A stretch of 64,000 nucleotides of DNA from Pycnococcus provasolii (taxonomy: Eukaryota > Chlorophyta > Pseudoscourfieldiophyceae > Pseudoscourfieldiales). This document shows positions 39,446 through 48,425 of this stretch, piece by piece. Where the stretch lies: assembly GCA_049487715.1 (NCBI GenBank), contig CP150586.1, positions 186,001 through 250,000 on the forward strand, given 5' to 3'. Numbering within the stretch: position 1 is the stretch's first letter; each line of letters opens with the position of its first letter. Below the pieces are notes generated by a model, which saw only the letters and a list, made by a program, of their open reading frames with translations, was not told the origin of the DNA and did not search any database. Made by a program: the position numbers and the translations under genes.

Positions 39446-40459
39446 TTAAGCGGCGAGGTCGATCGCCTGCTTCCTCTTCCCCTTCAAGTCCACGTGTGTG
39501 CTCGGCTGCGTTTGGCTGAGTACTCGCCTTCGCTTCATGACAGTCAGTGCGATGCACGGGCGCAGGTCAGCGAGCGTCACTTGGTGGCTCGTGCCAGCGG
39601 CGGGACACTTCTTCGACCCGCTCGACGACTTGTTGATGAACTGCTCCATCGCCGACTTTTCGTACACGTATCCCTTGTGGTCCTCCACCGGATCTTCGAG
39701 GTCGAGCAGGCTCTTCCCGGTGATGGGACACTTCGCGTTCGGGAACGCGCCGAGGTTGCTTCCGTCTTTCTGCGTGCTTGGGTTGATGTCCACCACCTCG
39801 TCGTCCGAGTCGTCGTCGGCTGCTTTTCGTTTCTTGCTCTTCTTGGCGTCGGCGGGGAAGGGCTCTCCCGGGTGGTTGATTTTCCACACTTGACGGTCGA
39901 AAGCGATGAGCGCGTCTTCCTTTGTGCTATCGTTTCCGTCGACGGCAGCCTTCGATTGCGTTTTGTCCACGTAGTATTTCGTCCAGTTGTTATTGTCCGG
40001 CGTATGTTTCGCGCGAGCCGCCTCGCGCACCTGCGTGAGCGCACTGGACATACGCTTGACGTCAGCTTCAGCGTCGAGTGCCTGTGCGAGCGCGAGTCGC
40101 AGTTCAAGAACCATGGGAGACTGCTCCACGGACGCTCCCGCAGAAGCCTTTGCGTTTTCCACGTTCCCCACCTCCTCCTCCTGTACAAGAGACGAAATCA
40201 AGACGTCATCGATGGACGCAAACACTTCCCGCAGTTTATGTTTGAGTCCGTCAACATTCTCCTTCAAACTTAACGTTTTCACGGAGACCTTGTGCGCTAA
40301 CACACTGGACGACACCTGATGCTGATGATGCTGATGAGCCGAAATGACATTATGAGAAGGAGGGGCAGATCCATTCAGATTATTATTATTATTATCAGGG
40401 TGAGCTTCTTCAGCATCGTCGTCGTCGTCCAGGACGGTACTGTTGTTGCGACGCGGCAT
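39446..40459 (-). CDS. NSE2/MMS21-like SUMO ligase with altered SP-RING
   Basis: A 337-residue protein resembling NSE2/MMS21, the SUMO E3 subunit of the SMC5/6 complex. The C-terminal domain reads CPITGKSLLDLEDPVEDHKG, YVYEKSAMEQFI, KCPAAGTSHQVTLADLRPC, and fits the SP-RING fold. Against typical NSE2, the CxH pair that binds zinc appears replaced (the HKGY region) and the last Cys of the CPxxGC motif is Thr. Only one clear Zn-ligand Cys remains, so the domain may be zinc-free like a U-box. The N-terminal half is helical and contains a coiled-coil-like part around residues 45-150, which in the family binds SMC5. An acidic, Lys-rich linker precedes the RING. The ATG at 40459 is the first in frame. 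A U-box protein is the main alternative. Confidence 0.7.
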   Translation of the reverse strand: MPRRNNSTVLDDDDDAEEAHPDNNNNNLNGSAPPSHNVISAHQHHQHQVSSSVLAHKVSVKTLSLKENVDGLKHKLREVFASIDDVLISSLVQEEEVGNVENAKASAGASVEQSPMVLELRLALAQALDAEADVKRMSSALTQVREAARAKHTPDNNNWTKYYVDKTQSKAAVDGNDSTKEDALIAFDRQVWKINHPGEPFPADAKKSKKRKAADDDSDDEVVDINPSTQKDGSNLGAFPNAKCPITGKSLLDLEDPVEDHKGYVYEKSAMEQFINKSSSGSKKCPAAGTSHQVTLADLRPCIALTVMKRRRVLSQTQPSTHVDLKGKRKQAIDLAA

Positions 40460-41024
40460 TGGCCCACAGGAAAAATAAAATGAAAATGAAAATGAGGGAG
40501 AGGGGGAAAGCAGGAGGCAAAGCAGGACTCCCCGCCCCCGGGCCGGGGGGGAGGATTCAAATGCAAATGCAGGGAGAGGCGCGGGACACTCACCCTAGGA
40601 AATGCCCTAACCCTAACCCTAACCCTAACCCTAACCCTAACACCCGAATCCCCTATAACCCTAACCGAAAACCCTAACCCAAAGAAAAGGAATACGATTC
40701 GGGGTTTGGATTCGGGTTCTCAATCCCTGAAGTTCTGAACCTGTGAAGCGGTATCCCCCCTGGAAGGAAATTGCCTTTGCATTTGGATAATCGTCGTTCG
40801 ATGAGGAATTCGATCTTGTAAGATCTTCAGGGGAGGCATTTGGAGTCCCGTGTGTTTGGTTTTGGGGATTTTTTCTATCCGGATATCACACCCCTGTTGG
40901 TTTCCCCTTGACAAGCAACCCGTGTACCCGACTGACTGCCAGGCGGCTCCTCCGGGGCACGTGCACGACTTTTAGCATCACTTCCCCTCCATCCTCCAGA
41001 TAATAATCATCATACAAATATATC
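40460..41024. other. Divergent promoter region of the NSE2-like and plastid-protein genes
   Basis: Non-coding DNA between two divergent start codons. It contains A/G-rich sequence, a CCCGGG-rich spot near 40535-40550 and the CCCTAA array listed separately. No further gene was seen. Confidence 0.6.
40605..40680. repeat. CCCTAA (telomere-type) array
   Basis: Six near-perfect CCCTAA units at 40605-40641 followed by degenerate copies to 40680, 145-220 bp upstream of the minus-strand NSE2-like start. Confidence 0.9.
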
Positions 41025-41792
41025 ATGCTCGCCTCACGTCCCATGCCTATGAATGTGTGCCGTGCACGTGCCTTGTCAAGTGTCCCTCGTCGTCCTGTGT
41101 CTCGTGGTGGTAATGGGAGTCAGTCGTTGCGTCGTCCTGCTAGTACCATTCGTGCGATGGCTTCGGATGACTCCAGTGGCTCTGACGGCTTGAATGGGTA
41201 CATGAAAATCTCCAACCAAATCCCACCGCTCGTCACAGCCACGACTGTGCCGATTATCGCAGTCTCACTCCTATGCAAGGCTATCACAGGATCAGGACTC
41301 CCAGGACCACTTTTCGGTACCGTCGAAGGACTCTCGTTCCTCATTCTCCCGCTTGGAGCTGGATCGCTCGTGCCCGTGCTGAAGGAGATTGCTGCCGTAG
41401 GGGACTTCTCCACCGACTCCGTCCTCAGGCAGCTCAAGGGACAGGGATCGACGGCTACCGAGAACATCGAGATGCTCAAAAACAAGACGGACAGCAAGTC
41501 CGCGCTCGGCATGCAGCTCGCTGACTTTGCCAAGGTGAAGGCGGAACGCGCGAAGGAATCGCCAGAGCAGACGGCGGAACGCGAGAAGATCAACGCCGAG
41601 TGCGCCGCCGAGGCGAAGCTCGTCGGCAAGAAGGTTGACGCGGAGGACAAGGCTGGTATGCAGTCGGAGGATGAACTCAAGGACCAGAATGTCACAGAGA
41701 CCATTGCAAAGTCCATCGCCAAGGAGAACTACGACGACGATATCACAAAGCTCAACGAGAAGGACTTGGACGAACGCAACCTGTCGGCGTAA
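41025..41792 (+). CDS. Plastid-targeted conserved membrane protein of unknown function
   Basis: A 255-residue protein. The first 50 residues are rich in Arg, Ser and Pro without acidic residues, like a plastid transit peptide ending near RAMASDD. Residues about 62-125 hold two hydrophobic segments (PPLVTATTVPIIAVSLLCKA and FGTVEGLSFLILPLGAGSLV), probably membrane helices. The C-terminal half is charged, Lys/Glu/Asp/Ala-rich and helical, with no cysteine. I do not recognise the family. The layout suggests a thylakoid or envelope protein with a stromal helical tail. The ATG at 41025 is the first in the frame, and the 3' end faces the beta-barrel gene at 185 bp. Confidence 0.7.
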   Translation: MLASRPMPMNVCRARALSSVPRRPVSRGGNGSQSLRRPASTIRAMASDDSSGSDGLNGYMKISNQIPPLVTATTVPIIAVSLLCKAITGSGLPGPLFGTVEGLSFLILPLGAGSLVPVLKEIAAVGDFSTDSVLRQLKGQGSTATENIEMLKNKTDSKSALGMQLADFAKVKAERAKESPEQTAEREKINAECAAEAKLVGKKVDAEDKAGMQSEDELKDQNVTETIAKSIAKENYDDDITKLNEKDLDERNLSA

Positions 41793-41976
41793 GCAGAACC
41801 TTTGAAAAGAGGTTCTCTTCTTCTTTTTTAATAGAAAAGGAAAAAAAAAACAATCTCTTCTTCATCTCAAGTAGGATTTTACACACACAAAAATAACAAC
41901 AACGAGCGAAATACGCACACAAAAACACATGTGTCTGTCGTATTGTACACAGCACGATTTCTCTTCCTCTCCACTT

Positions 41977-43464
41977 TTAGTCCTGCCAAACTCGATTCTG
42001 CTGTCCACCTCTTGCCACATACTCGTCAGCGACATCCGCCGAAGTTGCCCTCCGACGCCTCGTGCTCGCCGCAGCACTCTGATCTGCGTCGGGTAAGATG
42101 TACTGAGCAGCACTGCTGTCGCCGAGATGACGACGACGCTGGGGCACAAAGTCGCCGAGAGACACGTGCAGTGCCCATCGTCCCGCGCCAAACAGTGGCC
42201 CGGTGTGCCCAATGCTCGCAGTCAGCTTCGGGTATCCCCAGCTGCGCAGAACTAAGCACGCGTGCATCCCACCACTCGCGTCCACACCAGCCTTGACGAG
42301 AGCACCTTTGTTGAGCTGCCAGCTCACACCCACGCGCGCCTCCGGCTTAGCGTCGGGGGACTTTCCACCGACGATTCCCACGGGCACGCTCACGCAAGCA
42401 CCCCACAGAGCCTCGTTGGCAATGCCGACGACGCGGTAATCCTCGAGAGGGTTGTAGCACCTCCTTCTGACATTCCCACGCTGGTACACGCCCACCGTCA
42501 GTGACTCGTGCGACCCGTGCGACCCGTCGCGCCAAGCGAGAAATGCTTGGAAGGCGGCGGGCGGTCCCGCGGTGTGCGCATCGCCCCGTCGCGCGTCGTC
42601 CGCGGCGCGAAAGGTCACCGCGACGGTTGATGGTGCATCGCCACCTCCAGACGTTGGCATGTCCACACCGGCAGACCACGCGCCGGCGGCGGCAGTCGCG
42701 TACGCGTTGACGGGAAGCTCGTCGGCGTTGCGGCGCGCGGGGGAGGACGCCGATGCGGAGGCGGAGGGCAGTGCCGCGCGTACGCCGCAGGCTGCTCCCA
42801 AGTCGTCGTTCCTCAGCTCCAGTCCAACGGTGGCGGCGCTTCCTTGCGACGTCGGACCCCAAGGCCACCTTGCATTCTGGAATCCCTCCGCTCCAAGCGT
42901 AGGTGGGCTCGCGAGGTGCTGCGCGTCTTTGTTTCTTGAAGCGGCGCTCTGTCCGGGCGCCGCCGCGGCGTACGCCGTTGCCGCCGTTCCAAAAGGCAGA
43001 GCGGCGTCCAACCTCGCTCTCATTGCGACGCGTCCTCCGTACGCCGTGTCTACGGCGACGTCTGCGAAAGCGGCGCTGCCTCTTTGCAGTCTGACAGCCG
43101 CCGCGACGTCCGCGACCCCTTCGTGTTGGTTCGACGCGCGTGGTCCTCGTGCGGTGACTGTTAGGGCTGCACTCCCTGTTGTCGTATGCTGCTGCTGCTG
43201 CTGCTGTTGTTCTTTCGGTCTGAGTAGAGCCGCCGCTGACATCAAGCTTCCCGCGGCGAACGGCATGTGGTGCGTGAACAGCTCCGCGTGGAGGGACGAC
43301 GACGACGACGACGACGAGGAAGCTGATGAGGATGAGGATGATGAAGCAGATGCAGAGGGGGGAGGTACCCCGAGTGGACTACATAGGATATCTTCAGCGG
43401 CTATCCGTGGAGGTACAAGCACGACGTACTGCACATTATTGCCTTTAGATTGAAGTGCACCCAT
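41977..43464 (-). CDS. Putative beta-barrel outer-membrane protein
   Basis: A 495-residue protein rich in Ala, Gly and alternating hydrophobic strands separated by polar turns, without predicted helices. Examples are VAMRARLDAALPFGTAATAY, ATVGLELRNDDLGAACGVRA, PEARVGVSWQLNKGALVKAG and the final ASIGHTGPLF with ALHVSLGDFV. This is the texture of plastid or mitochondrial outer-membrane barrels such as TGD4-like lipid transfer proteins or OEPs, but I cannot name a family. Residues 20-110 contain polySer and polyGln tracts (the latter coded by a CTG run near 43186-43206). The first ATG is at 43464; the frame upstream opens with TTG. The function is not assigned. Confidence 0.5.
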   Translation of the reverse strand: MGALQSKGNNVQYVVLVPPRIAAEDILCSPLGVPPPSASASSSSSSSASSSSSSSSSLHAELFTHHMPFAAGSLMSAAALLRPKEQQQQQQQHTTTGSAALTVTARGPRASNQHEGVADVAAAVRLQRGSAAFADVAVDTAYGGRVAMRARLDAALPFGTAATAYAAAAPGQSAASRNKDAQHLASPPTLGAEGFQNARWPWGPTSQGSAATVGLELRNDDLGAACGVRAALPSASASASSPARRNADELPVNAYATAAAGAWSAGVDMPTSGGGDAPSTVAVTFRAADDARRGDAHTAGPPAAFQAFLAWRDGSHGSHESLTVGVYQRGNVRRRCYNPLEDYRVVGIANEALWGACVSVPVGIVGGKSPDAKPEARVGVSWQLNKGALVKAGVDASGGMHACLVLRSWGYPKLTASIGHTGPLFGAGRWALHVSLGDFVPQRRRHLGDSSAAQYILPDADQSAAASTRRRRATSADVADEYVARGGQQNRVWQD

Positions 43465-43617
43465 CAAGCTGACTGACAACGCTTGTTGTCTGTGAGCCTA
43501 AGTGACGCCCATGTAGTGACGCCCGATGATAATGATAATCCCAGTGACTAGTGCGTTTCCAATGTCCCCCAATGATAATGACAGAATAATAATGAGGGCA
43601 GGGGGGTCCGAGGAATT

Positions 43618-43648
43618 AGAGGGAACTGGCAAGAGGGAATTCCCTGCG
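43618..43648. repeat. Left terminal inverted repeat
   Basis: 31 bp, exact reverse complement of 44644-44674. Confidence 0.95.
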
Positions 43649-43915
43649 GATTCCCTCTCCGTTTCCCTGGCGGTTCGGAGGGAATTGGGGAGGAATTTCC
43701 CTTCCCTGGGAGGGATATGGCAAGAGGGAAAAGTCGACTGTTTTCCCTCTTGGATTCCCTTCTTGAGCCGCGGCCCCGAGAGCTCCATATTGGTCTGTCT
43801 TTCTCCACTCTGACACTTTTGCTTCAATCCTGTGGGGCCTATCTGGGGCCTATTTGGAGACATCCCAACTGACAGCCCCGTCAGCCCGTTGACTGCGTCA
43901 GTCTTACGCACAAAC

Positions 43916-44572
43916 ATGCCTGGGTGCGTGCGCGGTGGCCTGCCGTTGTTGCACTGGAGACACTTAGCCTATGTCGTCATCCTCATGCACCTCATGCAAG
44001 CTGACGACGAGGGCGACGCCGATGGAGAGGGCTTCATCATGAACCTCATACTGCTCCTGTACACGGTATTGTTTCCGACGAGGACGAGACAACACATGCC
44101 AAGGGGGCCCGACTTGCTGCTCGCGGCGATGACGGATGGTGAGTGCCAGCTCTTAACTGGGTTCAGGAAGCGGGACATGCGTCGCACCATAAACGCACTC
44201 GGCTTTGGTGGCGTTCGTGTCGTGCAGACTTCGATTCGCCGTTACGTCATGCCAGGGGAGACAGCTATTCTTCTGGTCTGCGCTCGTCTACACGACGGGC
44301 GCAGGTGGAGTGCGTTTGAGAGCGTGTTCAACCGAGATTGCACTCAGCTCTCGGAGCTCTGCGCGGAGACTGTGATGTTGCTTCACAACGAAAGATGCGG
44401 TGTCCTCCGTGACCTCTCGAAACTGAAGGAACGCATGCCCGCGTACGCAGCCGCCATTCGCATGAAAATTGCTGAGAAGGAACCAGACGCCCTCCCAATT
44501 GCAAACATCTTTGGGTTCATCGACGGAACTTTGCGTGTCCAACTCAGGAGGGAAAAGCCAATTCCCTCCTGA
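43916..44572 (+). pseudogene. Truncated Harbinger (HARBI1-like) transposase
   Basis: The frame codes the N-terminal half of a PIF/Harbinger DDE transposase. After an ill-conserved leader it reads GECQLLTGFRKRDMRRTINA, AILLVCARLHDGRRWSAFES, LSELCAETVMLL, and ends in ANIFGFIDGTLRVQLRR, whose Asp in GFIDGT is the first catalytic residue. The rest of the DDE domain is missing: the frame runs directly into the right subterminal repeat. The longest frame begins with GTG at 43832; the first ATG is at 43916. It cannot encode an active enzyme alone. The element would need a full-length relative elsewhere. Confidence 0.8.
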
Positions 44573-44643
44573 GCCAAATTCCCTGCTCTCAGGGAATCCT
44601 GATTCCCTCCCGGATGGGAAAAATTCCCTCGCGGCAGGGAAAA

Positions 44644-44674
44644 CGCAGGGAATTCCCTCTTGCCAGTTCCCTCT
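44644..44674. repeat. Right terminal inverted repeat
   Basis: 31 bp, exact reverse complement of 43618-43648. Confidence 0.95.
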
Positions 44675-45441
44675 ATTATTATTAAAAAGGTATGGGGCAG
44701 GGGATTCCCGAGTAGAAGGTTTTGGAACGACAACGACGGATCCCCAACCACCGGGAACCCCTGTGGTACCCTAAGCTAAGGTGGGTAACGTGTCGCCATG
44801 TTGTCGCTCATGGTGTCAGAAATGTCGACTGACTGTACATGTACTTACCGGTATTTTTACCACTCCGGTATGTAAGTGCTTTTCGACTTCGCTTTCCCGA
44901 ACCGGTATTTTTATTTTACAGGCACAGGTCTCGCACACTAGGAAGCACACACAGGTCCCTGAATTCTGCCCCTTCGTCTAAGTCTTCGTCAAGTCTTCGA
45001 TCTGGATGGTTGGATGGTTAACCGTTGCCCTTTAGAGGTCTTTGCTGTGATACCTTATTTGCTATTTCATTTTTTCATTTTTGGCCACGCCTGTGCCAAT
45101 CACCAGTACTGGATTTTGACCGCCTGTGACTCGACAACACAGGTGTCCGGACATATCTTGACTTAACTCCGGAGTCTTGAAACCGGAATCAATTTCATGC
45201 TTCCCGAGGAATCATTTTTAAGTTTGACCGCTGTTAACAGTGTTGTGTTGTGTTAACAGCTTGTTGTGTGTGTGTATAATAAGCAGGTTACGGGAGACCT
45301 TATTAAAAAATAACGCCATTGCAAGTTTTTTTTTGCGGCCGGCCTTGTTGATTTGGAATTTCGATTTTTTTTTTTTTTTCAGATTTCATCATATTGTCCT
45401 CTCTTCTGAAGCTCTTCTTAAATAAGGTCGCCGTACACATC
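44675..45441. other. AT-richer intergenic region before the EF-hand gene
   Basis: No gene seen. Two ACCGGTATTTTTA-type phrases recur near 44845 and 44902, and GTTAACAG and GTTGTG phrases near 45235-45270. A poly-T run (45366-45379) precedes the start codon at 45442. Confidence 0.5.
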
Positions 45442-47301
45442 ATGGGTTGCGCGCCGTCTGCCGCGAACGAAATCGCGCAGAATCCCGCGGACTTGAAGGG
45501 TGGCAAGCAACGCCGGCGCGTTTCGTTAATGAAAGTGCAGGAACTGCTCGGACCCAAGTCGGCGTCGGGAAAGAACGAAACGTACGAACGAGCACTCGAG
45601 GCGGCGTACGCGAAATTCGTCTCCGTCGATACGGACAACAGCGGGAACGTCGACTGCAAGGAGTTCTGCCGCGCGTTCGCGCTCGAGTTCAACATCTTCA
45701 CGCAGAGACTGTGGAGACTCTTCGACCTCGACAACTCGGGGGACATCTCGTTCCGAGAGTTCCTCTACGGACTCAGCAGGTTCAGCTCCAAGGGCGTGCA
45801 CGACAAGGTGACGTTCGCATTCCACCTCTTCGACGTCGACGGAAGTGGAACCATCTCCGTCGACGAATTCGTCGCCGCGTTCAAACAAGGGTACCGAGCA
45901 CAGGCTTGGGGAGAGCAGAGCGGCGCCGTAATCGGAGACGCCGCACGAACAAGGTTTACGACGCTCGTCGAGGAGGTGGGAGGGAAAAACAGAGAGGTGA
46001 ACATGCACGCGTTCCGCGTGCTTGTCGCCAAGCACCCAGCCGCTTTCGCGTACCCCTTCACGATGTGGAACGTCATGGCGGAGTACTCCAAGGCGGCTGG
46101 AATCGTCGTGCGCGAGCTCGAGAGGCAGGGAACCGTCGACTCGTTCCTGCGAGACGTCGCCGGACGACACGTGAGACACGACGAGGATCCCATGTATGCG
46201 CACGCCACGACGAATGCGAATTCAAAGGGCCGAGGGAGGTCAAACGAGCCGCGACGAGTCGCGCCATATCCTGGCATGGACGGCGGCGGCGGCGGCGGCG
46301 GACGGTCAAACATGCTGCAGAGAGCAAGCAATAGCTTCCGACGCGCGTCCATCAGCCTGCAGAACGCGTTCAGTCCGAAGGATGGCGCGCGCGCGGGGCG
46401 AGGAGGAGGAGGAGGAGGCGGCGGCGGCGGCGGGCCAAACATGCTTCAGAGAGCAGGCAATAGCTTCCGACGCGCGTCCATCAGCATGCAGAAGGCGTTC
46501 AGTCCGAACCGAGGCAACACAATATACACTCACGACGGGTCGCGTTACGACGAGTACGGCTCGCACCGCGATCGAGAACGCAATGGCTATGGGCATATGC
46601 AGCAAGGCTACTACTCGTCGCCAGCGCGTCCTTACAACGACGGCGGCGGCTACAACTGCTCGGAATACAACGATGACGGTGACACGCAGTTGGGTAACCC
46701 GTACTCTCGAGCCGCAAGTCGCGGCGACGACAGATTTTCCAACAATCGCGTCGGTGGATATTACGGAAATGGCGCAAACCCGGAGTATTCCGGCTATAAC
46801 GGCAACCACGCTAACGGAGGAGGGTACCACGAAGGATATGCGAATCCGGAGTACTCCAACTATGGTGCTATGGATCGTCAGCATGGCAACGGCGTGCGCT
46901 CAAACCCTGAGTACGAGTCGAGAATGGCTGCCAAAGACAGTTTATTCGTCACAACTTCTGGCCGCTTGCTCGACGCCTCCTCGATTTCTCAGGCGCGTAC
47001 TGTGATGCAAAAGGGGCCGTTGCGTAAGACGAGTTCGCGGCGAGGCAGCATCATGGAGGCGATGAAGAACATCGCGAATGGGTTCAGCATGGAAGCCTTT
47101 GCGCGCGGCAGTCCGGAAAAGCAAGCGCCTACAGGCGGAGGCGGCGGCGGCGGCGGACGGTCAAACATGCTTCAGAGAGCAGGCAATAGCTTCCGACGCG
47201 CGTCCATCAGCATGCAGAAGGCGTTCAGGCCGAGCCGAGGCTCTGGAGGGAAGCAGGCGCCGCAGCAGAAAGGCCCGCGGAGAAGAACGCGAGGATCGTG
47301 A
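45442..47301 (+). CDS. N-myristoylatable EF-hand protein with repeated RRASIS helices
   Basis: A 619-residue protein. It starts MGCAPSAAN, a good N-myristoylation and palmitoylation signal, and this supports the ATG at 45442 over the upstream TTG. Three canonical EF-hands follow at about 63-74 (DTDNSGNVDCKE), 95-106 (DLDNSGDISFRE) and 131-142 (DVDGSGTISVDE); this N-terminal part resembles calcineurin-B/NCS-type sensors. The remainder is Gly-, Asn- and Tyr-rich and carries three copies of an Arg-rich amphipathic unit (NMLQRAGNSFRRASISMQKA) near 289, 333 and 574, plus NPEY repeats near 465-515. RRASIS is a good basophilic kinase site and the unit could bind calmodulin or lipid; both are inference. 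No catalytic domain was seen. It likely links Ca2+ to a membrane event. Confidence 0.8.
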   Translation: MGCAPSAANEIAQNPADLKGGKQRRRVSLMKVQELLGPKSASGKNETYERALEAAYAKFVSVDTDNSGNVDCKEFCRAFALEFNIFTQRLWRLFDLDNSGDISFREFLYGLSRFSSKGVHDKVTFAFHLFDVDGSGTISVDEFVAAFKQGYRAQAWGEQSGAVIGDAARTRFTTLVEEVGGKNREVNMHAFRVLVAKHPAAFAYPFTMWNVMAEYSKAAGIVVRELERQGTVDSFLRDVAGRHVRHDEDPMYAHATTNANSKGRGRSNEPRRVAPYPGMDGGGGGGGRSNMLQRASNSFRRASISLQNAFSPKDGARAGRGGGGGGGGGGGPNMLQRAGNSFRRASISMQKAFSPNRGNTIYTHDGSRYDEYGSHRDRERNGYGHMQQGYYSSPARPYNDGGGYNCSEYNDDGDTQLGNPYSRAASRGDDRFSNNRVGGYYGNGANPEYSGYNGNHANGGGYHEGYANPEYSNYGAMDRQHGNGVRSNPEYESRMAAKDSLFVTTSGRLLDASSISQARTVMQKGPLRKTSSRRGSIMEAMKNIANGFSMEAFARGSPEKQAPTGGGGGGGGRSNMLQRAGNSFRRASISMQKAFRPSRGSGGKQAPQQKGPRRRTRGS

Positions 47302-47420
47302 TACGACGTAGTTTTGGGTCGCGCTGCGATCAATAATACCAGTACATAGATAGTACTCGTGCCATGTGATATATACCATAATCAACAGTCATAGTAAGAT
47401 CATACTTTACAGTCATAGAT

Positions 47421-48338
47421 TCACGTTACAGTCTTGTTTACAGCAACTTCCTTGAGTTTGCGTGCAGGTACAGATTCGGCGAGCGCCTCGCCCCAGTTGC
47501 CGCCGTTGCTAAATGCCGAATGAAGTGCTGCGACAGCTTGCTCGACGGTGAGTATTTCGACCGAAAGGCGGTGATCGAACGTCTCGCGTAGGGGAAGTCG
47601 TCGCGCCTGCACGCCGCTAGCTCTTGCACTTTCGAGGGTGTGCTTCACGCATCGTGAGTAGTCACAGAGACCGCCGACGACGTACACCGTATCCGCCTCC
47701 ACCGTTTCCAGCACTTCGTCGGCATCTGGCGAGAGGACGACGACGCGTGTTGCCATCCCGCACAGCGCAGGCAGCGCCTCGGCAAAGTGGCGTTCGAGCC
47801 GTTCGACGGGCCAGCGCTGTGCGCCTCCGTCCTTGTCGATGTGCTTGAGTGTTTGCGTGGCTGATGCGCATCCCGTTAACGCGATTCGCATTGTCGTGAA
47901 GCCTTCGTGCGCCCTTCTTCTCAGAGCGATGGCGTAGGCGTGGCACACTTGCGTCGCTAGTGAGGTGCGTTCCCGGTCAGTCATGAATTCGTCGTATCCG
48001 AGGTGAATTGCGACGCGCAATCCCGCGTGTCCGTCGTCGTTCCAGGGCACACTCATGTCTGACTTGGCATCTTTTCTTTGCTTTTCGCGGAGGTGGCGTG
48101 CTGTGGTGGCTGCGTATTTTTCAGAATCATCGGAGCACAAAGACGACGCTTTGTGGGCCAGCCTTTTCATTTTGCGAGCGGAGCACTGATGGCGAGCCTC
48201 GTGGCCACTACGAGCCTGAGAACTGAGGAGCCCGTTAACCCCACGACCATGAACACCCTCACCGTCGCCACCACCATTGTCACCGTCACCACCACCGTCA
48301 CCACCACCACCGTCGCGCCCACCAACGTCGTCGGGCAT
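47421..48338 (-). CDS. TRMT10: tRNA (purine-9 N1) methyltransferase, TRM10 family
   Basis: A 305-residue SPOUT-fold methyltransferase of the Trm10/TRMT10 family, which methylates N1 of G9 (or A9) in tRNAs with S-adenosylmethionine. Evidence is the core VAIHLGYDEFMTDRERTSLA, QVCHAYAIALRRRA, ALTGCASAT, the knot segment VVVLSPDADEVLETVEADTV, YVVGGLCDYSRCVKHTLESA, ARRLPLRETF and LTVEQAVAALHSAF. The N-terminus is Gly/Asp-rich, then Lys/Arg-rich as usual (a tRNA-binding extension). The first ATG is at 48338; the frame runs upstream only to a TTG. A TTAGGG-type array starts about 50 bp upstream. The gene diverges from the transporter at 49054. Confidence 0.85.
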   Translation of the reverse strand: MPDDVGGRDGGGGDGGGDGDNGGGDGEGVHGRGVNGLLSSQARSGHEARHQCSARKMKRLAHKASSLCSDDSEKYAATTARHLREKQRKDAKSDMSVPWNDDGHAGLRVAIHLGYDEFMTDRERTSLATQVCHAYAIALRRRAHEGFTTMRIALTGCASATQTLKHIDKDGGAQRWPVERLERHFAEALPALCGMATRVVVLSPDADEVLETVEADTVYVVGGLCDYSRCVKHTLESARASGVQARRLPLRETFDHRLSVEILTVEQAVAALHSAFSNGGNWGEALAESVPARKLKEVAVNKTVT

Positions 48339-48387
48339 CCGCCGGAGTTGGAAATCGAAAGGGGGTGCAAAAGGCAACAAGGAGGTG

Positions 48388-48416
48388 GTTAGGGTTAGGG
48401 TTACCGGGTTAGGGTT
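48388..48416. repeat. TTAGGG-type array upstream of TRMT10
   Basis: Three TTAGGG-related units with one break (GTTACCGGG), about 50-80 bp upstream of the TRMT10 start. Confidence 0.85.
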
Positions 48417-48425
48417 CTATAATAA

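Larger units (their letters stand above)
43618..44674 (+). mobile_element. Non-autonomous PIF/Harbinger-type element
   Basis: A 1057 bp element bounded by perfect 31 bp inverted repeats: left 43618-43648, right 44644-44674, starting AGAGGGAACTGGCAAGAGGG. A 3 bp ATT flanks both sides (43615-43617 and 44675-44677), the expected target-duplication length for this superfamily. Subterminal GGGAA/TTCCC phrases recur inside both ends. It carries a transposase fragment with the first catalytic Asp only. The exact identity of the repeats suggests recent insertion. It interrupts no gene. Confidence 0.9.

Noticed and set aside
40605-40680. Chromosome end
   Set aside because: The CCCTAA array is short and followed by ordinary genes on both sides, so it is interstitial.
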